Assembly (NCBI RefSeq): GCF_900116005.1
Contig: NZ_FOYI01000003.1
Location: 186,001 to 250,000 of the forward strand
Direction: 5' to 3'
Source: Poseidonocella sedimentorum
GTDB lineage: Bacteria > Pseudomonadota > Alphaproteobacteria > Rhodobacterales > Rhodobacteraceae
Length of the DNA: 64,000 bases
The stretch's first letter is position 1. Every line of letters starts with the position of its first letter. A program made the position numbers and the translations under genes. Below are positions 45,108 through 53,757 of this stretch, in pieces. Under the pieces are notes generated by a model, which saw nothing but the letters and a program-made list of their open reading frames with translations, had not been told where the DNA came from and searched no databases.

Positions 45108-45866
45108 GTGCTGAACACGGTGAGACATGGCCGTCCGACCGAGCGGCCGCCGCTTTTGATTGTCCACGGGCTATTCGGCTCGGCGCGCAACTGGGGCGTC
45201 ATCGCCAAGCGTTTGAGCGACAATCGCGAGGTCATCGCGGTCGATCTGCGCAACCATGGTCAGAGCCCTTGGTTCGACAGCCATGGCTATCCCGAGATGG
45301 CGGCCGATCTGGCGGAGGTGATCGAGGCCGAAAACGGGCCGGTTGATATCATCGGTCATTCCATGGGCGGCAAGGCGGCGATGGCTCTGGCGCTCACGCG
45401 GCCCGAGTTGCTTCGCCGGGTTCTCGTGGCCGATATCGCGCCGGTGGCGTATGGCCACAGCCAGATGGCGTATGTCGATGCGATGCGCCGGGTGGATCTT
45501 GGGCGGGTAAGCCGGCGATCGGATGCGGCCGAGCAGCTTGCGGCGCTTGGGGTCGCTCCGGCCTTGCAGAGCTTTTTCACCCAGTCGCTCGATGTGGGTG
45601 AAAAGCGTTGGTATCTCAATCTGGACGTACTCGCCAAAGAAATGCCCAAGATCCTGAGTTTTCCCGAATTCGCCGGCCAGTTCGACGGGCCGGTTCTGTT
45701 CCTGTCGGGCGGGACGTCGGATTATGTGTTGCCCGAGCATCGCCCTGTCATCCGGGCGCTCTTCCCAGCGGCGCGCTTTGCCAAGTTGCCCGACGCGGGG
45801 CATTGGCTTCACGCCGAAGAGCCGAAAGCCTTTGAGAAAACCGCCCGGATTTTCTTCGACGCCTGA
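45108..45866 (+). CDS. Alpha/beta hydrolase (YbfF/ABHD11-like)
   Basis: A 252-residue esterase-like protein. HGLFGSARNWG (20-30) forms the oxyanion loop, DLRNHGQS follows, the nucleophile is Ser85 in GHSMGG, and the catalytic His lies in DAGHWLHAEEP near the end. This set is typical of the YbfF/ABHD11 group, thioesterases or esterases of uncertain substrate. A GTG at 45108 is used; no other start gives a complete first strand. It follows glyA after the twin palindromes. Confidence 0.86.
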   Translation: MLNTVRHGRPTERPPLLIVHGLFGSARNWGVIAKRLSDNREVIAVDLRNHGQSPWFDSHGYPEMAADLAEVIEAENGPVDIIGHSMGGKAAMALALTRPELLRRVLVADIAPVAYGHSQMAYVDAMRRVDLGRVSRRSDAAEQLAALGVAPALQSFFTQSLDVGEKRWYLNLDVLAKEMPKILSFPEFAGQFDGPVLFLSGGTSDYVLPEHRPVIRALFPAARFAKLPDAGHWLHAEEPKAFEKTARIFFDA

Positions 45867-45877
45867 CCCCCGGGCGC

Positions 45878-46864
45878 TCAGTCCAGCATCCAGAGTCCCT
45901 CGGGCCAGAAGGCGTGAAACGCGAAGGCGAAGAGGATGTCGTGGGGGAGATCTCGCCCCTCTTCGTCGCGCACCCGGACGTTGCCTATATCGCGCCCGTC
46001 GGCGATCCGGCCCGTGTCGAGCGCGCTGGCCTGGCCTGATTCCCAGCTCAGGACCACCCCTGCGTCTTCCAGACGCCCGGCCTCGGCAAGGCGTGTGAGC
46101 GGCCAGGCGCGGTTGCCGACGCGAACGACACGGGCGAGCGCGGCGATCCCGTGAGGTGGCGGCTCGCCCGAGTAAAGGAAGGGGCGCTGGCTGCTATCAT
46201 AGCCCGCGTAGGGGTTGCGGCCGTAGTCCCGAGTGTAGCCGGGTTGCTGCATCACCAGACCATCGGGGTTGCGCGCGGCGAAGCGGGCCCAACTTTCGAC
46301 CCAGCTTGGCACGACGGTCAGATCGGTCCCGGTGAGTGCGCCGATGATGGCGCGGCCTTCGGCCTGTTGCCACCAGCTTTCGGTCTCGCGGTCATACATG
46401 ATCATGTCGGAGTTGCGGAGCTTGCCGGTGACGCCGAAGGAGAGCGTGCCGCGGGCCACGCGGCGGTCAAAGGTGATGGATGAGTTGCACAAGGGGCAGA
46501 AGGTCACCGCGATCGGCAGGCCTCCGATTTCATCGTTCACGATTTCATGCCATGTCAGATAACGCAGGGGATAGGCGCGCGGGGTGTGGCCCTCGATTTC
46601 GACCGCGATTACGGGCTCGCGCGGGTCCAGATCCGCCGCGTCGCCGGTGCGCCCCATCTCTGGCGCGTCGAGCGCCGGGATGCCGTCTCTCGGTGGGCCG
46701 CCGGAGAGGATCTCGACCCAGTTCTCGACCTCTGTTCGCGTGAAATCGGTGTTTGGCCATTCATGGCGCCAGAATGTCGGATCGGCGCGGGCGGGCACGC
46801 TGGTCGACAAACTTGCCGAAAGGGCGAGAAGACAGATGGCGATGACGGGGCGCAAGGCGGGCAT
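45878..46864 (-). CDS. DUF3179 domain protein, exported
   Basis: A 328-residue DUF3179 family protein with a signal peptide (about 1-27, ending SVPARA). The domain's hallmark AVTFCPLCNSSITFDRRV is present with its two close cysteines, as are TGKLRNSDMIMYDRETESWWQQ and an acidic C-terminus. Function of the family is not established. The ATG at 46864 lies 6 nt after GGAGGT. It converges on the hydrolase gene with an 11-nt gap. Confidence 0.87.
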   Translation of the reverse strand: MPALRPVIAICLLALSASLSTSVPARADPTFWRHEWPNTDFTRTEVENWVEILSGGPPRDGIPALDAPEMGRTGDAADLDPREPVIAVEIEGHTPRAYPLRYLTWHEIVNDEIGGLPIAVTFCPLCNSSITFDRRVARGTLSFGVTGKLRNSDMIMYDRETESWWQQAEGRAIIGALTGTDLTVVPSWVESWARFAARNPDGLVMQQPGYTRDYGRNPYAGYDSSQRPFLYSGEPPPHGIAALARVVRVGNRAWPLTRLAEAGRLEDAGVVLSWESGQASALDTGRIADGRDIGNVRVRDEEGRDLPHDILFAFAFHAFWPEGLWMLD

Positions 46865-46994
46865 GGCGGGACCTCCGACGGGGCGGCTGTCACCTTGATG
46901 CCATGAAACGGGCGGTTTGCGGAAGGTTTTCACACGCGGCGTGTGATACGCGGCGCGCCGCAGAGGCGCGCCGACTTGCAGCAGAATTCTGCGA

Positions 46995-47597
46995 TCAGGC
47001 CGATTTGCGGCGGCGCAGGGCGAATAGCCCGAACAGCGGTGCGGCGAGCAGCGGCAGCGCCGGCGGCAGCGGCACGGCGGCAAGATCGGGCGCGGGGGTG
47101 CGATCGGCATCACCGGCGGTATCTTCGCCCTTGTCGCCCCAGTCGATCATGCCGTCGCGGTCTGTCCCGTGCGACCAATCGCGATCACCATCGCGTTTGT
47201 CGTCATCCCGGTCACGATCCCCACCGCCGAACCAGTCTTTCCAGCTGTCGCCGAACCAATCGCCGTAGCGATCCTTGTCCGAGGAGCCGCGGCCGCGGTC
47301 CCGGTCGGACTCGACCGAGGAGGACCAGCCGCTCGACGACGCGGTGTCATACGAGCCGCCGCCGTAGGAGCTGCCGCCGTAGGAGCTGCCGTAGGAGGAG
47401 CTGCCGCCCGAAGAGCGGCCATAAGACGAGCTGCCGTAGCTCGATCCGTAAGAGGAGGAGCCGTAAGACGAGCTGCCGTAATGAGAATAGCCAACAGTGG
47501 TGGCGGACGCCGCCGACGCGAGGCCCGCGACAACAGCGGCTGGAACGAGAATGGAACGCAACACGATGAGATCAATCCTTACTTGTACACACGCCAT
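46995..47597 (-). CDS. Ser/Gly/Tyr-repeat protein with VPLPA-CTERM sorting signal
   Basis: A 200-residue exported protein. A signal peptide (about 1-32) is followed by tandem YGSSS/YGSSY repeats (about 36-85), an Asp/Arg/Lys/Gly-rich stretch (95-150) and a C-terminal VPLPPALPLLAAPLFGLFAL helix with an RRRK tail, the VPLPA-CTERM signal that exosortase D-type enzymes process. No exosortase gene is in the window. Likely a surface or matrix protein. ATG at 47597 is used; a GTG at 47564, preceded by AAGGA, is a good alternative. Confidence 0.8.
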   Translation of the reverse strand: MACVQVRIDLIVLRSILVPAAVVAGLASAASATTVGYSHYGSSSYGSSSYGSSYGSSSYGRSSGGSSSYGSSYGGSSYGGGSYDTASSSGWSSSVESDRDRGRGSSDKDRYGDWFGDSWKDWFGGGDRDRDDDKRDGDRDWSHGTDRDGMIDWGDKGEDTAGDADRTPAPDLAAVPLPPALPLLAAPLFGLFALRRRKSA

Positions 47598-47790
47598 ACC
47601 GTGAACGGCGCTATCGATCAGATAGGCGTGCCTATGATGCCTTGCAGCGGTTGTCAGGATGTTTGATGGAATAACGTGGCGTAAATAAGGCGAAACCCGG
47701 GCAAATCCGCCCCAGTTTCCGAATTAACCTTGAAAAATCAGGGGGTCACCGACGCAATGTCGCGCCGGTGACCTGTGTCAAAGGCATGGC

Positions 47791-48423
47791 TCACTCGCCA
47801 ATGCGGACCGATTCCATCACATCGGGGCGGCCCGTGACCGCGCCGTTGGGGCCCGCGCCGCGTTTGATCGCATCCACCACATCCATGCCCGAGACGACCT
47901 CGCCCACGGCGGTGTACTGCCCGTCGAGGTGCCGCGCGGGGGCGAACATGATGAAGAATTGCGAATTGGCGCTGTCGGGCGATTGCGAGCGGGCCATGCC
48001 CACGACGCCGCGCACGAAGGGCCGATCCGAGAATTCGGCCGGCAGATCCGGCAGATCCGAGCCGCCCCGACCCGCCATGCGCATGTCGCCGCCGATCCGG
48101 CCGAACTCCACATCGCCGGTCTGGGCCATGAAGCCGTTGATCACCCGGTGGAAGACCACCCCGTCATAGGCGCCGCTTTCGGCGAGCGCGCGCAGGCGGG
48201 CGGCATGGGCCGGGGCCACGTCGTCATAGAGCGCGATGGTGATCTCGCCCTCGGCCTCGCCGGCGACGGAAATCACCAGCGGCGCCGTCACCTCGGCGGG
48301 CGAGATGGCGGGCGCCGCGGCTTCCTGCGCCTGGGCGGGCGCGCGATCCTGTCCGAGCGAGGCGCCGATGATCAGCGCCGCCGCCCCGAGCCCGAAGAGG
48401 GCGAAGCGCTTAGTTATCCGCAT
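47791..48423 (-). CDS. Peptidyl-prolyl cis-trans isomerase, cyclophilin type, periplasmic
   Basis: A 210-residue cyclophilin with an N-terminal hydrophobic signal segment (about 8-30) and an Ala/Pro-rich linker, so it acts in the periplasm. The core has YDGVVFHRVINGFMAQTGD, the conserved Arg in FHRV, SANSQFFIMF and the C-terminal GMDVVDAI. It folds proline-containing peptides. Its ATG overlaps the end of a second cyclophilin gene by 14 nt; the pair arose by duplication and is co-transcribed. Confidence 0.92.
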   Translation of the reverse strand: MRITKRFALFGLGAAALIIGASLGQDRAPAQAQEAAAPAISPAEVTAPLVISVAGEAEGEITIALYDDVAPAHAARLRALAESGAYDGVVFHRVINGFMAQTGDVEFGRIGGDMRMAGRGGSDLPDLPAEFSDRPFVRGVVGMARSQSPDSANSQFFIMFAPARHLDGQYTAVGEVVSGMDVVDAIKRGAGPNGAVTGRPDVMESVRIGE

Positions 48424-48922
48424 CCGCCGCCACCTTGACCGAAACCATCCGATCGGGCGCCGCGGGCGGCTCGCCCCGGGCGATCGCGTCCACGTGCTCC
48501 ATCCCCGAGATCACGCGGCCGTAGACCGTGTATTGCCCGTTGAGGAAATGGTTATCGGAAAAGTTGATGAAGAACTGGGAGTTGGCCGAGTTCGGGTTCT
48601 GGCTGCGGGCGGCGCCGAGCGTGCCGCGATCGTGGGGAATGCGGGAAAATTCGGAGGGCAGGTCCGGCAGGTCGGAGCCGCCGGTCCCGGCGCGGGCGAT
48701 GTTGAACCCGTCTTCCATGTCGCCATGCGCCACGTCGCCGGTCTGGGCCATGAAGCCCTCGATCACGCGGTGGAAGCACACGTTGTCATAGGCGCCCGCG
48801 CGGGCGAGCTCTTTCATCCGCTCCGAATGGGCGGGCGCGATATCGGGCAGAAGCTCGATCACGACGGGCCCGTCCTTGATCTCGATGATGACAGTGTTTT
48901 CGGGGTCCTTGATCTCGGCCAT
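48410..48922 (-). CDS. Peptidyl-prolyl cis-trans isomerase, cyclophilin type, cytoplasmic
   Basis: A 170-residue cyclophilin without a signal peptide. AYDNVCFHRVIEGFMAQTGD, GGSDLPDLPSEF, NSANSQFFINF and GQYTVYGRVISGMEHVD are the conserved blocks. The ATG at 48922 has GAGGAG 7 nt upstream. It is the first gene of the two-cyclophilin unit and lies divergent from pgk. Confidence 0.93.
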   Translation of the reverse strand: MAEIKDPENTVIIEIKDGPVVIELLPDIAPAHSERMKELARAGAYDNVCFHRVIEGFMAQTGDVAHGDMEDGFNIARAGTGGSDLPDLPSEFSRIPHDRGTLGAARSQNPNSANSQFFINFSDNHFLNGQYTVYGRVISGMEHVDAIARGEPPAAPDRMVSVKVAADADN

Positions 48923-49067
48923 TGGCGATCTCCTCAGCGGTAGCGGCGTCTGTTTCGGCGCGATACCTAGGGCGTTGGCGCGCGAAAGCCAAGCGGGCAT
49001 TGACCGCGCGGGCGGCATGGGGGATGAACCGGGGTGAACCGTTAACGGACAACCAACGAGGGGCACC

Positions 49068-50258
49068 ATGGCCTGGAAGACGCTGGACGAGATGGATCTG
49101 GAGGGCAAGCGCGTGCTGACGCGGGTGGACATCAATGTCCCCGTTGAGGATGGCGTGGTGACCGATGCGACGCGGATCGAGCGGGTATCGGCGACGGTGC
49201 AGGATATCCTGTCCAAGGGCGGGATGCCGCTGCTGCTGGCCCATTTCGGGCGGCCCAAGCGCAAGCGCGTGCCGGAGATGAGCCTTCAGCCGCTGGTGCC
49301 GGCGCTCGAGGCGGCCTTTGGCGCCGATGTGGTCTTTTCGGCCGATTGCGTCGGGCCCGGGGCGCTCGCCGCGGCGGAAGCGCTCCAGCCGGGGCAGATC
49401 CTGCTGCTGGAGAACACCCGGTTCCACCCGGGCGAAGAGGCCAACGACGCCGAGTTCGCGCAGCAGATCGCGGCCCTCGGCGATGTCTATTGCAACGATG
49501 CCTTTTCCGCCGCCCACCGGGCCCATGCCTCGACCGAGGCGCTCGCGCATCTTCTGCCGGCCTGTGCCGGGCGGCTGATGGAGGCGGAGCTCTCGGCGCT
49601 GGAAAACGCGCTCGGCAAGCCCGAACGGCCGGTGATGGCGGTGGTTGGCGGGGCCAAGGTCTCGACCAAGCTCGACCTGCTGGGCAATCTCGTGGAGAAG
49701 GTCGATCACCTGGTGATCGGCGGCGGGATGGCCAATACCTTCCTCGCGGCGCAGGGAATCGACGTCGGCAAATCGCTGGCCGAACATGAGATGACAGACA
49801 CCGCGCGCGAGATCCTGGCCAAGGCCAAGGCGGCAGGCTGCGAGATCCTTCTGCCGGAGGATGTGGTCGTGGCGCGGGAGTTCAAGGCGGGCGCGGCGAA
49901 CGAGACCGTGCCGGCCGATGAATGCCCCGCCGATGCGATGATCCTCGATGCCGGGCCGATGACCGTCGCCGCGATCGTCGGCGCGATGGATGGCTGCAAG
50001 ACGCTGATCTGGAACGGCCCGCTCGGCGCCTTCGAGATCGAGCCCTTCGATGCCGCCACCAACGCCGCCGCCAAACACGCCGCCCGGCGCAGCCGCAAGG
50101 ACAAGCTGACCTCGGTCGCGGGCGGGGGCGACACGGTCGCGGCACTCAACCGCGCGGGTGCGGCAAGCGATTTCACCTATGTCTCGACCGCCGGCGGCGC
50201 CTTCCTTGAATGGATGGAGGGCAAGACCCTGCCCGGCGTCGCGGCGCTCGGAGGCTGA
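49068..50258 (+). CDS. pgk: Phosphoglycerate kinase
   Basis: Transfers phosphate between 1,3-bisphosphoglycerate and ADP. The 396-residue enzyme has [11 protein letters not shown] (18-28), AHFGRPK, the NTRFHPGE and [13 protein letters not shown] segments, and the nucleotide-binding GGAKVSTK and GGGDTVA loops. GAGGGG precedes the ATG at 49068. The class I aldolase gene follows after 178 nt. Confidence 0.96.
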   Translation: MAWKTLDEMDLEGKRVLTRVDINVPVEDGVVTDATRIERVSATVQDILSKGGMPLLLAHFGRPKRKRVPEMSLQPLVPALEAAFGADVVFSADCVGPGALAAAEALQPGQILLLENTRFHPGEEANDAEFAQQIAALGDVYCNDAFSAAHRAHASTEALAHLLPACAGRLMEAELSALENALGKPERPVMAVVGGAKVSTKLDLLGNLVEKVDHLVIGGGMANTFLAAQGIDVGKSLAEHEMTDTAREILAKAKAAGCEILLPEDVVVAREFKAGAANETVPADECPADAMILDAGPMTVAAIVGAMDGCKTLIWNGPLGAFEIEPFDAATNAAAKHAARRSRKDKLTSVAGGGDTVAALNRAGAASDFTYVSTAGGAFLEWMEGKTLPGVAALGG

Positions 50259-50324
50259 AGCCGCTGGGGGCGCAACCGCCCCTTCGCTCGCCCGTATGCC
50301 GGCCCGGTTAACCTCAAACCGCAT

Positions 50325-50359
50325 TGGTTGCGCTAACACTGTCCACGTTAGCGCAACCA
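50325..50359. promoter_or_regulatory. Operator-like palindrome before the aldolase gene
   Basis: A perfect 13-bp inverted repeat (50325-50337 with 50347-50359, 9-nt spacer). Each arm contains GTTGCGCTAAC or its complement, itself near-palindromic and like LacI-family operator cores (GTTAGCGCTAAC). In Rhodobacter the LacI-family regulator CceR controls central carbon genes; identity of the regulator here is inferred. It could also act as a hairpin terminator for pgk but has no T run. Confidence 0.55.
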
Positions 50360-50436
50360 GCTTTGCATCTTCCCCCCTGCCCGCTTATGCCACTGGTATC
50401 GGTCACTAATTTCTTTCCGAACCAGAGGACAGCATA

Positions 50437-51366
50437 ATGAAATCCACCCGCGTCGTTCAGAAAATTCTCGCCAATTACGAGGGCGAGACGCCCGGTGTGA
50501 AGGCCAATCTCAACCGGATGCTGATGACCGGCAAGCTCGGCGGCACAGGCAAGATGATCATCCTGCCGGTCGATCAGGGCTTTGAACACGGGCCCGCGCG
50601 CAGCTTCGCGCCGAACCCCGCGGGCTATGACCCGCACTACCACTACCAGCTTGCCATCGACGCCGGGCTCAACGCCTATGCCGCGCCCCTGGGGATGATC
50701 GAGGCGGGCGCCGATACCTTCGCCGGCCAGATCCCGACGATCCTCAAGGTCAACTCGGCCAATTCGCTCATGTCCGGCACCGCCGGAAAGGATCAGGCGA
50801 TCACCGGCTCGGTCGACGATGCGCTGCGCCTCGGCTGCGCGGCAATCGGCTTCACCATCTATCCCGGTTCGGATTGCGCGCTCGGCATGTTCGAGGAAAT
50901 CTCCGCCATGCGCGAAGAGGCCGCGGCCAAGGGCATCGCGACCGTCATCTGGTCCTACCCGCGCGGCGAGGCGATTTCCAAGGACGGCGAGACCGCCATC
51001 GACATCGCGGCCTATGCCGCCCAGATCGCGGCACTCCTCGGCGCGCATGTGATCAAGATCAAGCTCTCGACCGACCATCTCGAACTCGGGGCGGCCAAGA
51101 CCGTCTACGAAGAGCAGGGGATCGACGTCGCGACCCAGGCCGCGCGCGTGAAGCACTGCATGGACTCTGCTTTCGGCGGGCGGCGCATCGTGATCTTCTC
51201 CGGCGGCGCCAAGAAAGGCACGGACAGCGTCTATGACGACGCGCGCGCGATCCGCGACGGCGGGGGCAACGGCTCGATCATCGGCCGCAACACGTTCCAG
51301 CGCGAGCGGTCGGATGCCCTGGAAATGCTCGGCAAGCTCATCGATATCTACAAGGGCAAGGCCTGA
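50437..51366 (+). CDS. Fructose-bisphosphate aldolase, class I (DhnA/FbaB type)
   Basis: Cleaves fructose 1,6-bisphosphate or runs the reverse in gluconeogenesis. The 309-residue protein is the prokaryotic class I type: LPVDQGFEHGPARSF (43-57), GFTIYPGS, and HVIKIKLSTDHLE (204-216) with candidate Schiff-base lysines 207 and 209, then IFSGGAKKG. AGAGGA precedes the ATG. The palindrome at 50325-50359 in its leader suggests regulation by carbon source. Confidence 0.93.
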   Translation: MKSTRVVQKILANYEGETPGVKANLNRMLMTGKLGGTGKMIILPVDQGFEHGPARSFAPNPAGYDPHYHYQLAIDAGLNAYAAPLGMIEAGADTFAGQIPTILKVNSANSLMSGTAGKDQAITGSVDDALRLGCAAIGFTIYPGSDCALGMFEEISAMREEAAAKGIATVIWSYPRGEAISKDGETAIDIAAYAAQIAALLGAHVIKIKLSTDHLELGAAKTVYEEQGIDVATQAARVKHCMDSAFGGRRIVIFSGGAKKGTDSVYDDARAIRDGGGNGSIIGRNTFQRERSDALEMLGKLIDIYKGKA

Positions 51367-51378
51367 CCCTTACCGCAC

Positions 51379-51410
51379 AAAAAAACGCCGGGGGGCTCTC
51401 CCCCGGCGTT
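51379..51410 (-). terminator. Terminator between aldolase and pfpI
   Basis: An 11-bp perfect stem (51384-51394 with 51400-51410), 5-nt loop. The minus-strand side has seven T (complement of A at 51379-51385), so it mainly ends the PfpI transcript; on plus only three T follow, giving weak termination of the aldolase mRNA. Confidence 0.8.
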
Positions 51411-51433
51411 TCACTCGTTACCAAACATCTCGG

Positions 51434-51991
51434 TCAGGCGGCGCGTTGGTGGCGCCCCTCTTCGACCTCTTCGACGATCTTGTCGACGAAGGCGGTCAGG
51501 TCTTCGGGCGAGCGGCTGGTGATGATGGCGTTGTCGGTCACGACGGCCTCATCGCGCCACTTGGCGCCGGCGTTTTCAAGGTCGGTGCGGATCGAGTTGT
51601 AGGACGTCATCTCGCGCCCGTCGACGATCCCGGCCTCGATCAGAAGCCACGGTGCGTGACAGATCGCGGCGATGGTCTTGCCGGCAGTGCAGAAGTCGCG
51701 GATGAGCGCGACGGCATCTTTGTTCACGCGCAGCAGGTCCGGGTTGATCTGCCCGCCGGGCAGGACCAGCGCGTCATAATCGCTCACGTTGACGTCGGCG
51801 AGTTTGAGATCGGCCTCGACCTCTTCGCCCCAATCCTTCTCGTTCCAGCCGCGGATGGCGTTGCCATCGGGCGTGGCCACGTGGACCATCGCGCCGCGCT
51901 TGGCGAGGTGGGTCTGGGGGACTTGCAATTCGGACTGCTCGAAGCCGTCGGTTGCGAGGATGAGGATCTTGGCGTCTGTGATCTTGGGCAT
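51434..51991 (-). CDS. DJ-1/PfpI family protein (YhbO-like)
   Basis: A 185-residue DJ-1/PfpI protein. Nucleophile Cys111 and His112 stand in AAICHAPWLL, and Glu18 in GFEQSELQ completes the typical site. Relatives such as YhbO and PfpI have been reported as stress-linked deglycase, glyoxalase or protease-like enzymes; the exact activity is disputed and not readable here. The gene is alone and ends at a shared terminator. Confidence 0.92.
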   Translation of the reverse strand: MPKITDAKILILATDGFEQSELQVPQTHLAKRGAMVHVATPDGNAIRGWNEKDWGEEVEADLKLADVNVSDYDALVLPGGQINPDLLRVNKDAVALIRDFCTAGKTIAAICHAPWLLIEAGIVDGREMTSYNSIRTDLENAGAKWRDEAVVTDNAIITSRSPEDLTAFVDKIVEEVEEGRHQRAA

Positions 51992-52274
51992 GACGTCTCT
52001 CCTTTTCGGTCGGTTGAAGGCCCGGCGTCCCCGGGCCCGTTGTCGTCACAACACCGCGCCCAGGCTTTGCGTTCCATGCGCCCCAACGATCGCGGTCACG
52101 AAGCCGTGTTCGCCCGCGCCTCTGTCGCCCCGCCGCCTCCCCCCGTGGGCCAAATGCCACAGTTTCGCGCGGTTTTTTCGCGAAGGGATACCCAAGCCCC
52201 CCGTGCACCAGCATAGTCGGGGTCGGAACACCGCCCGGACACGCAATCAAGAGGCGGCGCAAGAGGCACAGACC

Positions 52275-52577
52275 ATGGCAAGACCGCGCAGCAGCATCTC
52301 GCTCGGCTCGTTCATCTATTTCGGTATCGCCGCGCTCCTCGCGGTGTATTTCACCTTTTCCGCCGTGCAGGGCGATCACGGGCTCTTTCGCCGCGCGGTG
52401 ATCGAGGCCGAGGCCGAGGCGCTTGACGCCGAGCTGGCCGGTCTGCGCCGTGAGGTGGCGCGGATGGAGAACCTCACCCGGCGCCTCTCGGACACCTATC
52501 TCGATCTCGACCTGCTCGACCAACAGGCGCGCGCCGTGCTCGGCATGATCCGCGCCGACGAGATCGTCATCCGCTGA
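52275..52577 (+). CDS. ftsB: Septum formation initiator, FtsB/DivIC-like
   Basis: A 100-residue bitopic cell-division protein. One membrane helix (about 12-29, SFIYFGIAALLAVYFTFSAV) is followed by a coiled coil (about 45-75, EAEAEALDAELAGLRREVARM) and the conserved DLLDQQARAVLGMIRADEIVI end, which matches alphaproteobacterial DivIC/FtsB. It belongs to the FtsQ-FtsL-FtsB complex. It lies 112 nt before pdhA, the conserved order in Rhodobacterales. Confidence 0.9.
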   Translation: MARPRSSISLGSFIYFGIAALLAVYFTFSAVQGDHGLFRRAVIEAEAEALDAELAGLRREVARMENLTRRLSDTYLDLDLLDQQARAVLGMIRADEIVIR

Positions 52578-52689
52578 GCCCGCGCCGCCGCCCGAAACCC
52601 CTTGCGTCAGGGGCGGGTGCCGATACTCTGATCCTGTCGGGGTAACGCGCGCGCGATCCAACGGGCCGCGCGCCAGCAGGGAGGACGCG

Positions 52690-53757
52690 ATGGGAGCCGG
52701 TCAGACACCCCAAAACCCCGCAGAACGCCCGGCCAAAAGCCCGGCCGCCTCAGCCGGCCGCGCGGCTGAAGTGACGGTAGAAGGCGCGGCTCAAGCCACG
52801 GCGCTCGGCCTCTACCGCGAAATGCTCCGCATCCGCCGCTTCGAAGAAAAGGCCGGCCAGCTCTACGGCATGGGGCTCATCGGCGGCTATTGCCATCTCT
52901 GCATCGGGCAAGAGGCGGTCCCCGTCGGCCTCGAAGCGGTCGCCCGCTCCGACGACCGGCGCATCACGTCCTATCGCAGCCACGGCCTCATGCTCGCCTG
53001 TGGGATGGACCCGGCGCGGATCATGGCCGAGCTTCTGGGCCGCGCGACCGGCTATTCCGGCGGCAAGGGCGGCTCGATGCACATGGCCTCGCCGGCCCAC
53101 GGGTTCTTCGGCGGCCACGCCATCGTCGGCGCGCAAGTCCCCATCGGCACGGGCCTCGCCTTCGCCGACCGCTACCGGGGCGAGGATCGGGTGAGCTTCG
53201 TCTATTTCGGCGATGCCGCGGCCAATCAGGGACAGGTCGCCGAGAGCTACCACCTCGCCGCGCTGTGGAAACTCCCGGTGATCTTCGTGATCGAAAACAA
53301 CCAACACGGCGCGGATCTGCCCCCCGGCGGGGCCGCCGCCGCGCCCGACCTCCACAGCCGCGGCGCGGGCTACGGCATCCCCGGCGAAGCGGTCGACGGG
53401 ATGGATGTCGAGGCGGTCATCGCGGCGGGTGCACGCGCCCGCGCCCACTGCGCCGCCGGGCGCGGCCCGGTGATCCTGGAGATGAAAACCTATCGCTATC
53501 GCGGCCACTCCATGGCCGACCCCGCGAAATACCGCACGCGCGAAGACATGCACCGCGTGCGCCAGGAGAAAGACGCCATCGCGCGGATCCGCGCCATGCT
53601 CACCTCGCGCCACGGGGTCAGCGAAGATGCGCTCAAAACCATCGACCGGGAGATCAAGGCAGAGGTCAGCGCCGCCGCCGAGACCGCTTGCGCCGCGCCT
53701 GAACCGGCCCGGGACGCGCTCATGCAGGATGTGCCAACCGGGGCGGAGACGATCTGA
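52690..53757 (+). CDS. pdhA: Pyruvate dehydrogenase E1 alpha subunit
   Basis: E1 alpha binds thiamine diphosphate and decarboxylates pyruvate with E1 beta. The 355-residue protein has an Ala/Pro-rich N-terminal extension (1-30), then GGYCHLCIGQEAVPVG, SYRSHGLMLACG, GKGGSMHM and the ThDP motif GDAAANQGQVAES...IENN. YRYRGHSMADPAKYR near the C-terminus is the conserved regulatory loop. GGAGGA lies before the ATG at 52690. pdhB starts immediately after its stop. Confidence 0.95.
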   Translation: MGAGQTPQNPAERPAKSPAASAGRAAEVTVEGAAQATALGLYREMLRIRRFEEKAGQLYGMGLIGGYCHLCIGQEAVPVGLEAVARSDDRRITSYRSHGLMLACGMDPARIMAELLGRATGYSGGKGGSMHMASPAHGFFGGHAIVGAQVPIGTGLAFADRYRGEDRVSFVYFGDAAANQGQVAESYHLAALWKLPVIFVIENNQHGADLPPGGAAAAPDLHSRGAGYGIPGEAVDGMDVEAVIAAGARARAHCAAGRGPVILEMKTYRYRGHSMADPAKYRTREDMHRVRQEKDAIARIRAMLTSRHGVSEDALKTIDREIKAEVSAAAETACAAPEPARDALMQDVPTGAETI

